From: Deltaproteobacteria bacterium
GTDB lineage: Bacteria > Myxococcota_A > UBA9042
DNA length: 39,941 nt
Assembly: GCA_016875335.1 (NCBI GenBank)
Contig: VGRO01000034.1
Span: 1 to 39,941 of the forward strand
Direction of reading: 5' to 3'
Position numbers and translations under genes: made by a program. Shown piece by piece: positions 17,201-26,111 of the stretch (position 1 is its first letter; the number at the start of each line of letters is the position of its first letter). Below the pieces are notes generated by a model, which was given only the letters and a program-made list of their open reading frames with translations, was not told the DNA's origin and made no database searches.

Positions 17201-20200
17201 GTCGTGTGGGAGGCTACCGCCGGAACCCCCGAATACGAGGGATTCAGCGACGTCGCGGTGGTCGACGGCGGCTTGGTCGGCTTTGGCCTGGCCTGCCCGA
17301 ACTTCGCCTACGACGTCACCTCCAATTGCGACACTTTCCTGCACAAAGTCGACGTCAACGGCCAGAAGCTGTGGACGACCAAAATCGTCTCGCCCATCCA
17401 CGACTACGCCATTACCGGAATCGGCCTGCCCGACGGTCGCCTCGCCTGGGCCGGCGGCCGCGGCGTCGCCAACAACCTCGACGTTCTGATCGGCACCGTC
17501 GACGCCTGGGGCAACCCCACCTGCACCGCAGCCGGCACCTGCGGCGGCCAGAGCGTCGCCGCGTGCGCCGACCCGAACCCCTGCACGCTCGATAGCTGCG
17601 ACCCCAAGACCGGTTGCACCCACGGACCCGCGCCCGAGGGCCTGGCGTGCGGCCCCGGCAAGTCGTGCCAGTCGGGGCAGTGCAAGGACGGCCTGCCGAG
17701 CTGTGTCGAACCTTGCAGCGACAGCGACGCCTGTACCAGCAACGACAAGTGCGTGGCGGGCGCATGCAAGGGCACGCCGCTCGCGTGCAGCGACGGTGAC
17801 CCGTGCACGTTCGACGGCGCGTGCAAAGACGGAAAGTGTGCGAACACGCCAGCAGCGGCCATGGTGGTCACCGGCACCGGACCCGGCGCCGACCAACTGT
17901 ACGGCGTCGCCGCAGCCAGCGATGGCGGTTGGTTGGCGGTCGGCAGCAAGAACGACGCCAAAACTGCGTGGCTGCTGCGTCTGGACACCTCGGGCAAGAC
18001 GGTGTGGGACAAGGGCACCACGGCCACCGGTCAGCGCAACTACAACGCTGTGGTTGCCCATGGCGACGGCACGTTCTCTGCGGTTGGTTGGACACTGGTG
18101 GGCGGCAGCTACGGAGGGCTTTTCAACCGCATCGGTTCCGACGGAAGCAGCCAAGCGGAAGTCACCTTCACCGCCAAGAGCAACCAGCAGTTGTACGGCG
18201 TCGTCACCACCGGATCTGGGCTCGCAGCCTCGGGCGCCGCCTGGGACGCCGCCGGTGCCGCCCACGACGGCTGGTTGGCCAAGCTCGACGGGCAGGGCGG
18301 CGTGCAGTGGGAGCGGTTTCCTGTCGGCGGCGCTGGCAAGGACTACCTATGGGCCACGACGGTCGCGGCCACGGCCGAAATCGTGGCCGCTGGTGTGGCC
18401 CAGCACAGCGGATCCAAACGCGAGGGCTGGGCCTTGTGGTATGATGGCAACGGCAACCTCGTGCGGGACCGCCGCTACACCGCATCGGGCCTCGACGGGT
18501 TCACCTCGGTTGCGCTGGCGCCGGCTGGAGCCGGTCTGCCGGCGGGATTTGTGTTTGCGGGCAGCACTACCGCCCAGGGCACCGGCGGTCAAGACGGCTG
18601 GGTCGTGCGCACCGACAGCCAGGGCGTCGTGCTTTGGCAAAAGACCATCGCCGCGACCGGCAAGGACGACCATTTCACCGGAGTCGCTGCGCTCGCGGAT
18701 GGCAGCGTCGCCGCTTCCGGATTCCGCAACAATGCCGATGGCACCAACTTTGGCTCCGAGGTCTGGATCGCGCGGCTCGACGCCTTGGGCAACCTCCAGT
18801 GGCAGCGCGGAAAGGGTGGCAATGGATCCCTACACGGCATCGGCCCGCTGCTGACGGTGCCCTTCGGCCACCCCGGCGGCCCAGGTTTTGTTACGGTGGG
18901 ACAACACATCGCCAACGGCACCGACCAGCAAGGCCTTTTCGTGCGCACCGACAGCTTTGGCTTTGCCACCTGCGCCGACGCCAACAAGTGCGCCAACAAG
19001 GTCGAGACCTCCTGCGACGACGGCATCGCCTGCACCGCCGACGACTGCAATGCGTCGAGCGGCACCTGCAGCCACGCCAACCACAGCGGCACATGCGCCG
19101 CCGGCACCTGCAGCGAGGGCGACGCGTGCTTTGACGGCCAGTGCCTCGCCAGCGCCAAGCCCAAGTTGTGGGAGAAGGTGGACAATCTGGTCTCGCCCAA
19201 GAAGCGCGTCGGCGTTGCCGCGGCGGCGCTGACCAATGGCAACATCGCAGTGGCCTACATGGGCCAGAACACCGCGCCGCAGCAACTGGTCGCGTGGACG
19301 CCCGCCGGCACCCCAGCGCTGACGTTCGAGCGCTCTGCCGACGGCAACGGCGAGGGCATCGTGTGGCGCGCGGTGACCCAGTTGACCGACGGCCGCATCG
19401 CGGTCGCGGGTTCGTGGTTGATGGGCACCAAGCCCCACGCCTACGTCGTGATACCGACCGAAAAAGGCACCGTGGCGGCGGAGTACTCGCTTGCCGCCTC
19501 CGGCATTGGCATGGCCATCGCCGCCAACCCGGACGGCGGCTGGTGGCTGGGCGGCTACACCGCCGAGGGCAAGGCCTTCCTCATCCGCCAAAGCGCCGAC
19601 GGCGCGGTCACGATTCCGCTCAAGACCTATGGCAGCGGCAGCGCCGACGACTTTGCGGCCCTCGCACCCGCACCTGGCGGCAACGTGGCGGCGGGCGGCA
19701 GCTCAGACGCCGGCGGACTCGGCGGCAGCGACGGCTGGCTGGCCGTGGTGGACCCGACCGGCAAGGTGGTGGTCGAAGGGTTCGCCGGCACGGCACAACT
19801 GGACAGCCTGAGCGCCGTCGCAGCCGCGACGGGAGGCGGCTATGTCGGCGCGGGCAGCACGGAAGACAAGCCCAAGGGCCAGCGCGACGCCCTTTGGTGC
19901 GGTTTGCCCCCAACGGCGCCGTAGTCTGGCAAAAGGTGTACGCAACCACTGTGTACGAGATGTTCACCGACGTGGTTGCGACCGATGACGGCGGCGCCAT
20001 CGCCGCGGGCTACATCGGCGACGGCTGGAACGCTGCCACCGCCGACGGCATCGGCTGGGTCATCCGCGTCGACAAGAACGGCAACACCGTCACCGAATGG
20101 AAGCTCGACAAGGCGGGCGTCTGGGACTCGATCATTGGCGTGCAACCGTTCGCCGACGGCAGCCTGCTTGTGACTGGCGAGCGCGGCAGCGGCACCAACT

Positions 20201-20412
20201 TCAACGCCTTGACCGCCCGGCTCGACCCCTGGGGCAAGGCCAGTTGTGCGCAGTCAGGCGCTTGCGCCGCACTTGCCGCCGGAAGCTGCACCGACAGCGA
20301 CCCGTGCACTGCCGATGCCTGCGACGCCAAGGGCCTGTGCATCCATCCCAAGCTGCCCGACGGCGCGGCATGCGGGGCCGGCAAGAAGTGCGGTGCGAAC
20401 GGGTGTCAGTAA
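14293..20412 (+). CDS. Giant (~2039 aa) cysteine-rich / beta-propeller lipoprotein, interrupted by two single-base frameshifts
   Basis: Begins MNHTLVLAACATVALAACVK with lipobox LAAC (lipidated C18) and GAGGA upstream. It runs into a 21-bp tandem repeat coding DGQGDAI. An extra C at 14561-14563 (GCCC where other units have GCC) shifts the frame, which then stays open to 19924. A missing T at 19893-19895 shifts it again, and the protein resumes (VRFAPNGAVVWQK) to the stop at 20412. The net shift is zero. Four modules alternate: cysteine-rich segments (NPCTDD.C, CDDGNACTDDAC) and delta-60/propeller-like repeats (GGFVAVGSS....LVRYDGNGKLVW). Approximate propeller blocks are 15170-16240, 16440-17510, 17870-18960 and 19150-20240. 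It is presumably surface exposed. Whether it is broken in vivo or by sequencing error is undecided. Confidence 0.8.
14440..14608 (+). repeat. Eight 21-bp in-frame tandem repeats (DGQGDAI / DSQGDAI)
   Basis: Seven units of 21 bp and one of 22 bp follow one another, based on GATAGCCAAGGCGATGCCATC with GGG for AGC in some units. The sixth unit (14545-14566) carries one additional C and causes the frameshift. Because the unit is a multiple of three, changes in copy number alone would keep the frame. Confidence 0.93.
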
Positions 20413-20441
20413 GGGAAAAATCGTAAGTCGATCACTCTCAC

Positions 20442-20543
20442 ATCAGGACGGAGCCGCGAGTCGGACCTTTGGTCCGCCAGCTGGCGACCCACGGAGCAAG
20501 CACACGGGCCCGAGCAATGATTGAGTAAATCATTTCCTGGCCC
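20442..20543 (+). repeat. Palindrome-bearing repeat R2, copy 1
   Basis: About 102 bp running from ATCAGG to CATTTCCTGGCCC. It matches, inverted, the segment at 24045-24148. Conserved blocks are CGGACCTTTGG, TGGCGACCCAC.GAGCAAGC and ACGGGCCC, then a hairpin AATGATT/AATCATT whose 5-nt loop differs between copies (GAGTA here). It lies between the giant lipoprotein gene and the helicase fusion. Confidence 0.85.
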
Positions 20544-20699
20544 TAAACTGGACCGCAACCGGGTGCACCGGGGTTCGCCATCGCATTCTCCGCTCGCCAC
20601 CTTCGCGACGCAGGGTTCCAACCAGCGACCCATTGCCTACGGGCAACCAACCGACCTATCCTCGCCCCGCCCGCGGCGCCGCCGCCTGGATCGCCTGCC

Positions 20700-23600
20700 G
20701 TGCGCTGCCTGACCTACGCTGACCTGGACGCCGGCAAACTCGCCCCGAAAGTGCAGAAGGTCTTGGCGGCCATCGAGCGCGACGACTTTCGCTCGCCGGA
20801 CGTCAAGAAGCTGGCGGTAGGCCCCTACTACCGCTGCAAGCTCGACGATGCGTCGCGGCTGCTGCTGCAGTTTGTGGAGGTGAAGGGGCAAACGGTGTGC
20901 TTGGCGCTCGAGATCATCGCCCACCACGCCTACGACAAGTCGCGGTTTTTGCGCGGGGCGGCCGTCGACGAGGCCAAGCTGGTGGCGGTCGACGCCGTGG
21001 CGGCCGCGGACCGTGCGGCCATGCGCTACGCCCACCCGACGCGGCCGTCGTTTCTGCTGCTCGACAAGCCGCTGTCGCTCGACGACGCCCAAGACGCGGC
21101 GCTGCGCCAACGGCCGCCGATGGTGCTGGTGGGATCGGCCGGCAGCGGCAAGACCGCCGTATTGCTCAACTTGCTGCGGCGGATGGGCGGCCGGGTGGCA
21201 TACGTCACCGAGTCGCGCTGGCTGGCCGAGACATCGCGCGGTTTGTACGTGGCGTTTGACGGCGCGCCCGACGACCAGGAGGCCGATTTCCTGAGCTACC
21301 AGCAACTGCTGGAGAGCGTGCACGTGCCCGAGGGGCGGCCGGTCACTTTCGCTGAATTCCAAGGTTTTTTTGCCCGCCACCAGCACAAGGTCAAGTTCGC
21401 CGACGCCCACGCTGTGTTCGAGGAATTGCGCGGCGTGTTGACGGCCGAGCCCGAAGGCCCGTTTGCCAAGGACGACTACTGCAACCTCGGTGTGCGCCAG
21501 TCGCTTTTTGATGTGCCGGCACGGCAGGTGCTGTACGAGTTGTTTGAGCGCTATCGCGAATGGCTGCCGACGGCCGGCCTGTACGAGCCGAACCTGGTGG
21601 CCCACCAGCAGTTGGCGCAAGTGGAGCCGACCTACGACTTCATCGCCGTCGACGAAGTGCAGGACCTGACCAACGTACAACTGGCGCTGATTCTGCGCGC
21701 CTTGCGCAAGCCCGGCCATTTCGTGCTGGCAGGCGACGCCAACCAGATCGTGCACCCCAACTACTTCAGCTGGGCCAAGGTCAAGAGCCTGTTCTGGCGC
21801 GGCATCGGCGAGGCCAAAGACAGCAGCGTCCACGTGCTCAACGTTTCGTACCGGAATAGCCAATCGGTGACGGCGGCGGCCAACCGCTTGCTGCAGCTCA
21901 AGCACCTGCGCTTTGGCTCCATCGACCGCGAGAGCAACCGCTTGATGGTCGCCGTCGGCGGTCCCGAGGGCTTTGTGGCGGCGCTGACGACGGGCACCGC
22001 GGGCGTCCGCGACCTGGACCAGCGCACGCGGTTGTCGACCGACGCGGCGGTGGTGGTGCTGCGGGACGCCCACAAGGCTCAAGCGCGCAAGGTGTTCGGC
22101 ACGCCGCTGGTGTTCTCGATCCACGAGGCCAAGGGACTGGAGTATCAGACCGTCATCCTGTACCGGCTGGTGGCGGCGGAAGCGGCGCTGTATGCCGAGC
22201 TGGCCGAAGGGGTCAAGGCCGCGGACCTGCAGTCGGACGAGCTGGCCTACCGCCGCGCCAAGGACAAAAGCGACAAGACCCTGGAGCTGTACAAGTTCTA
22301 CGTCAACGCGCTGTATGTGGCGCTGACGCGGGCGGTCCGCGACGTGGTGATGGTCGAAGACGACCCCAAGCATCCGCTGTGCGCGCTCCTGGGCGTGCTG
22401 CCGGTCAGCGATGTGAGCCGGGTGCAGGCGGCCAAGGCGAGCGCCGAGCAATGGCAAAGGGAGGCCCAGCGCCTCGAAGCCCAGGGCAAGCGCGAACAGG
22501 CCGACGCGATTCGCAAGAACGTGCTGCGCCAGGTGCCCGTGCCGTGGCAGGTGTTCGACGCCGCCAACCTGCCGACGCTGTGGAAGAAAGCCGCCGACAC
22601 CAAGGTGGTCTCGCAAAAACTCCGTGAGCAGATGGAGGAGTTCGCCTATTTGCACGACGAGTTCCCGACGCTGTATTGCCTGGCGCGCGCGCACGGTCAG
22701 GGCGAGGTCAAAGCCGAGGCGTTTGAGGCAACGCGGCAAAAGCGGGCGCGCACGGCGATCGACCGCGCGTTTAGCAAAGGCAAAGCCGAGATCCTGCGCG
22801 ACACGGAGCGCTATGGCGTCGACCATCGGCTGCAGGTCGGCCTGACACCGCTCATGCTCGCCGCCTACACCGGCAACCTCGGGCTGGTGGAGGCGCTGCT
22901 CGACCGCGGAGCGAGCCGCACGGTGCGCGACCACATGGGTCGAATGGCGATGCACTGGGCGCTGCGCGGCGCCTACGACGGCATGTTGCAACCGGCCCAC
23001 GCGCTCGGCGCGGTGTACGACCGCGTGGCGGTGGCGTCCTTCGACATCGACGTGGGCGACCGCCTGCTGCAGATTGGCCGCGAGATGGGCGAGGCGATGG
23101 TGTTTCACCTTGTGGTCGCCTTGCGCTCGGCTAGCTTTGGCAGCACAAGGAGGCCCAGCGACCAGTTCACCTCTGCTGGGCTGCAGAAGGGGGCGTTTGC
23201 CGACCTGCCTGAAGTCGTGGTCAAGGCCAAGCGCAAGACGCCTGGGTACCTGAACCACGTGTTGGCACGCGCGTGCGTCGGCTCCAAGTACACGCCGAGC
23301 CGGCAGTTGTGGCAACGCGTGCGCATGGGCTCGTACCAACTCAACCCCGAACTGAAGCTGCAGGTCGCTGACGCACAAGGCAATTTGCGCTGGGCGCCGA
23401 TCGGCGAGGTGATCGACGCATCGTGGCTGGGCGGGCACGCGAAGGTGGTGGCCGACGATGTGGAGGCGAGCTGGCGGCAAATGTTCGAGCCCAAGCCGTA
23501 CACCCCGGAGCAACTGCGCGCCGCACGCATCATGGCCCCAGGCTGGACCGAGGCGGAGTTGAAGCAACTCAAGCTCCACTACAGCCACGGACCCTGGCCG

Positions 23601-23702
23601 GGGGCGACGCCCGAACAGCGTAAGAATCACGAGAACATGCAAACGTTTTTTGCGTGCCTGGAGCGCGGCGAACCGGGTGGGTGGCGGTTGCCGAAGCGGT
23701 GA
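20700..23702 (+). CDS. RelE-like domain - UvrD/Rep (SF1) helicase - ankyrin fusion protein
   Basis: A 1000-aa protein starting at GTG. Residues about 10-85 (KVQKVLAAIERDDF, VKKLAVGPYYRCKLDD, VCLALEIIAHHAYDKS) look like a RelE/ParE toxin fold. An SF1 helicase core follows: Walker A GSAGSGKT at 145-152, Walker B DEVQD at 318-322, GDANQ at 345-349, NVSYRNS at 381-387, HEAKGLEYQ near 475 and YVALTRA near 538. An ankyrin-like stretch (GLTPLMLAAYTGNLGLVEAL) begins near residue 714. The last 200 residues match nothing I recognise. No antitoxin-like small gene adjoins it. It lies between inverted copies of repeat R2. A nucleic-acid-targeting defence role is inference. Confidence 0.82.
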   Translation: MRCLTYADLDAGKLAPKVQKVLAAIERDDFRSPDVKKLAVGPYYRCKLDDASRLLLQFVEVKGQTVCLALEIIAHHAYDKSRFLRGAAVDEAKLVAVDAVAAADRAAMRYAHPTRPSFLLLDKPLSLDDAQDAALRQRPPMVLVGSAGSGKTAVLLNLLRRMGGRVAYVTESRWLAETSRGLYVAFDGAPDDQEADFLSYQQLLESVHVPEGRPVTFAEFQGFFARHQHKVKFADAHAVFEELRGVLTAEPEGPFAKDDYCNLGVRQSLFDVPARQVLYELFERYREWLPTAGLYEPNLVAHQQLAQVEPTYDFIAVDEVQDLTNVQLALILRALRKPGHFVLAGDANQIVHPNYFSWAKVKSLFWRGIGEAKDSSVHVLNVSYRNSQSVTAAANRLLQLKHLRFGSIDRESNRLMVAVGGPEGFVAALTTGTAGVRDLDQRTRLSTDAAVVVLRDAHKAQARKVFGTPLVFSIHEAKGLEYQTVILYRLVAAEAALYAELAEGVKAADLQSDELAYRRAKDKSDKTLELYKFYVNALYVALTRAVRDVVMVEDDPKHPLCALLGVLPVSDVSRVQAAKASAEQWQREAQRLEAQGKREQADAIRKNVLRQVPVPWQVFDAANLPTLWKKAADTKVVSQKLREQMEEFAYLHDEFPTLYCLARAHGQGEVKAEAFEATRQKRARTAIDRAFSKGKAEILRDTERYGVDHRLQVGLTPLMLAAYTGNLGLVEALLDRGASRTVRDHMGRMAMHWALRGAYDGMLQPAHALGAVYDRVAVASFDIDVGDRLLQIGREMGEAMVFHLVVALRSASFGSTRRPSDQFTSAGLQKGAFADLPEVVVKAKRKTPGYLNHVLARACVGSKYTPSRQLWQRVRMGSYQLNPELKLQVADAQGNLRWAPIGEVIDASWLGGHAKVVADDVEASWRQMFEPKPYTPEQLRAARIMAPGWTEAELKQLKLHYSHGPWPGATPEQRKNHENMQTFFACLERGEPGGWRLPKR

Positions 23703-23759
23703 GGGTGGGGGCGGCAGTGCGGTTTGGTGTCGGCTTTGTGCAAGCCCTGGGCGTTGCAC

Positions 23760-23905
23760 GGTCTTGCGCAGCACGGTGGGCGCCACCCCATACGGCGGGC
23801 CAGGTGCGGATGTCCAGTAGCATCATGGGCATTGCGACCATGCCGAGTTCTCAGGGTCAGCCGGCTGCGCCGGACAGTTCCAGGCGCAGGAGCAGGGACG
23901 GCGTC
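23760..23905 (-). repeat. Diverged R1-like repeat, copy 3 (inverted)
   Basis: On the minus strand it reads CTGTCCGGCGCAGCCGGCTG followed by ACCCTGAGAACTCGGCATGG, close to the core of R1. A hexamer-like CCCTGCTCCTGCGCCTGG lies upstream and a GC.GCGCA.GACCGTGC.. block downstream, in the same order as in copies 1 and 2. The outer parts have diverged. Confidence 0.7.
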
Positions 23906-24044
23906 GGATGTGGGCGTTCGCACGAGGGATTTGTCTGGGCGTCAACCTTGTCACGCACGTTGCGGCAGTGTTGAGTAGGTGTCCGTGGTTGGCGGAGACC
24001 GTGCTGGCGCCGACGGCGACGTGAACATCAGCGAATCCCGGCAA

Positions 24045-24148
24045 GGGTCCGGAAATGATTTGTTCAATCATTTCTTGGGCCCGTTTGCTTGCTCGGTGGG
24101 TCGCCAACTCGGGGGCCAAAGGTCCGCCTCGCCTGTCGGGCGCCTGAT
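24045..24148 (-). repeat. Palindrome-bearing repeat R2, copy 2 (inverted)
   Basis: Inverted partner of 20442-20543, with the same AATGATT/AATCATT stem; its loop reads TGTTC on the plus strand, against GAGTA in copy 1. The two copies are about 3.5 kb apart and enclose the helicase fusion plus the R1-like copy 3. Confidence 0.85.
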
Positions 24149-24260
24149 TCCGCTCGCTACGGCAATCATTTGTAAACACCCTCGAACGTCACCCCGTTGT
24201 CGCCACCGCGCCCGGTCAGTCGCCTCCGCCCTTGCCGCAACCCCGCGCAGCGCCTATGCT

Positions 24261-24719
24261 GTGCCCGCGGCGCGCCACGTCGCCTTGCCGGCCGCCTTGC
24301 ACAAGACCCTCGCCAGCCTCGCCCTCGCGCTTTTCGCCGTCCAAGCGGTTGGCGTGTACCTGCTGTGCGCGTGCGGTCGCTGCCCGGTCAGTGCAGCGCT
24401 CGGCGTGCGCGATGCGGCTGCAGCCGAGCCTTCCTGCTGTGCTGGCCATGCGCATGGCGACCAAGACAGCCAGCTTCCGCAACTGCGCGACCACTGCGGG
24501 CGCTGTGCGCACGACCAGCAGCCAAGTGTGGCGATCGCCGCGCCGCGCCCGCACCAAGCCGTGGTGGCTTTCGCCACTGTTGCGCTCGCAGCCGAGCCGC
24601 CAGCGCTGGTGCTCGCAGCGCCAGCAATCGCCGCGCACCGCGCGCCGCAGACCGCCCGCGGCCCGCCCGACCGCGCTGGCCTCGCCCCCGAAATCCGCCA
24701 TATCCGCATGCTGATGTAG
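24261..24719 (+). CDS. Small Cys/His-rich membrane-anchored protein of the metal-efflux operon
   Basis: About 152 aa from a GTG at 24261; the exact start is uncertain because the frame is open further upstream. It has one hydrophobic segment (LASLALALFAVQAVGVYLLCA) followed by metal-ligand-like clusters CACGRC, CCAGHAHGD and CGRCAHD, and then an Ala/Pro-rich tail. It ends about 100 bp before the outer-membrane factor gene. Small Cys/His-rich proteins of this kind are often found beside Cus/Czc-type efflux genes; a periplasmic metal-binding role is inferred from composition and place. I do not recognise a named family with certainty. Confidence 0.55.
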   Translation: MPAARHVALPAALHKTLASLALALFAVQAVGVYLLCACGRCPVSAALGVRDAAAAEPSCCAGHAHGDQDSQLPQLRDHCGRCAHDQQPSVAIAAPRPHQAVVAFATVALAAEPPALVLAAPAIAAHRAPQTARGPPDRAGLAPEIRHIRMLM

Positions 24720-24821
24720 CGCCGCCTCCCCGGTGGGGTGCGCGCTCAGGTCGGCGAGGTGCCGCCTGGGTTCGCAACCCCTGGACCGCGTCCCGCGCTG
24801 CGGGGCCGGCGGAGGTGGCAG

Positions 24822-26111
24822 ATGCGGACCTGGATTTTTGCAGCCCTGGCGTGGCTTTGTCCGGCGCTCGCCGCGGCGCAGACCCTGAACGAGGCCCAGG
24901 CGGTCGCCAAGGCGTTGCACCGCGCCCCAGAGGTGGCGGCCGCAGAGCACGCGCGCGCGATCGCCCGTCGCGGGGCGCTGGTCGCAGTCGGGCAGCCGCA
25001 GCCGATGGTCCGCGTCACCGTGTCCCAGATCGGCATCCCGCCCATGGAGCCGCCGGCCGCCTGGGTGATGGTGGACCAGCCGCTGGTGCTCGGCACGCAA
25101 CTGCGCGACCAACGCGACGCTGCGCTGGCGGCGGCCGATGTGGGCGCCCAGGACGCCCGGGTCGCGGCGGGCGAGACGGCGTTTGCGGTCCGGCAGGCCT
25201 TTGCGCGCTGGCGCGGGCTGCACCGCCAGCTCGACCTGCTGCAGCACCACCACGGCATGGCGCAAGGCATCGAGAAGACGCTGGTCGCGGCGCTGTCGGC
25301 AGGCAAGGACGTCAGCGCTTCGCGGCTGGCCCAGGCCCAAGCCGACATCGCCCAACTGGAGGCTCAGCGTTTGGCCGTCGCGGCGGCCCTGCCGGGCGCG
25401 CTGGCAGAACTCGAAGCCTGGATGGGCGAGCCGGTGCGCGACAAGCCTGCGGCCGACCTGCCCGAGGCCCCGTCGCCGGTTTCGCTCGACGACCATCCCG
25501 CGGTGGCCCGCTTGGCGGCGCAGGGGGTGGCCGCCGCCCGCCTCGCCCAGGCCGAACGCAGCGCTGATGCCTGGACCGTGACGCCGAGCGCCGGCCTGAT
25601 GACGATGCCCGGCATGCCCGTTGGGCTGATGCTCTCGGTAGGGGTAAGGCCCGGCGCCTGGACGGAGGCGGAGAAACAGCGCCTGCAGGGCAGGGCGGCC
25701 ACGGCGCTCGACAGCCGCCAGACGCAGCAGTCGCTGGCGCAAGCGGTGCGGCGGCGGCTCAAGGCGCGGCTGGCCGCGGCCGATGGGGCGTTGCTGCAAC
25801 TGGGTGTGCAGGTGCAGGCCCTGCGCGACCGCGTGCTGCCGGCCCAGCGCCGTGCGGTGACCGCGGCCATGCCGGCGCTGGCTGCCGGATCGCGCAGCGT
25901 CGCCGATGTGCTCGAAGCCCAACACCGCCTGGTCGCCCTGGACCTGCAGATCGCCGATCTGGAAACCCAGTGGCTGACGCAGCGCGCGGCGCGCATCAGG
26001 CTGGAGACCGCCGACAGCGACGGCATGCCGTCCATGGGCGGCGCGGGTGCCGCCGGCATGGACGACGGCGACGCCGGGATGCCGATGTCGCGGTCAGGAG
26101 GCATGAAATGA
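24822..26111 (+). CDS. TolC-family outer-membrane factor of HME-RND efflux (CusC/CzcC-like)
   Basis: A 429-aa outer-membrane channel component. It has a signal peptide (MRTWIFAALAWLCPALAAAQ), long amphipathic helices rich in Ala/Gln/Leu, and two OEP-like halves (TLNEAQAVAKALHRAPEV near the N-terminus; GSRSVADVLEAQHRLVALDLQ near the C-terminus). The C-terminus carries a Met-rich tail (GMPSMGG, AGMDDGDAGMPMSRSGGMK), unusual for the family and suggestive of Cu(I)/Ag(I) binding. The ATG at 24822 is preceded by GGAGG, while an upstream ATG at 24738 would not give a signal peptide at the N-terminus. Its stop overlaps the next start (ATGA). Confidence 0.85.
   Translation: MRTWIFAALAWLCPALAAAQTLNEAQAVAKALHRAPEVAAAEHARAIARRGALVAVGQPQPMVRVTVSQIGIPPMEPPAAWVMVDQPLVLGTQLRDQRDAALAAADVGAQDARVAAGETAFAVRQAFARWRGLHRQLDLLQHHHGMAQGIEKTLVAALSAGKDVSASRLAQAQADIAQLEAQRLAVAAALPGALAELEAWMGEPVRDKPAADLPEAPSPVSLDDHPAVARLAAQGVAAARLAQAERSADAWTVTPSAGLMTMPGMPVGLMLSVGVRPGAWTEAEKQRLQGRAATALDSRQTQQSLAQAVRRRLKARLAAADGALLQLGVQVQALRDRVLPAQRRAVTAAMPALAAGSRSVADVLEAQHRLVALDLQIADLETQWLTQRAARIRLETADSDGMPSMGGAGAAGMDDGDAGMPMSRSGGMK

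Larger units (their letters stand above)
23703..24260. other. Repeat-filled intergenic region, no gene seen
   Basis: Contains the diverged inverted R1-like copy, a 14-mer shared with the tandem repeats at 4125-4172 (CGGCGACGTGAACA, 24014-24027) and repeat R2 copy 2. Open frames across it have no coding character. Confidence 0.6.

Noticed and set aside
20637..23786. A minus-strand open frame of about 1050 codons
   Set aside because: Antisense of the helicase fusion, which has all SF1 motifs on the plus strand.
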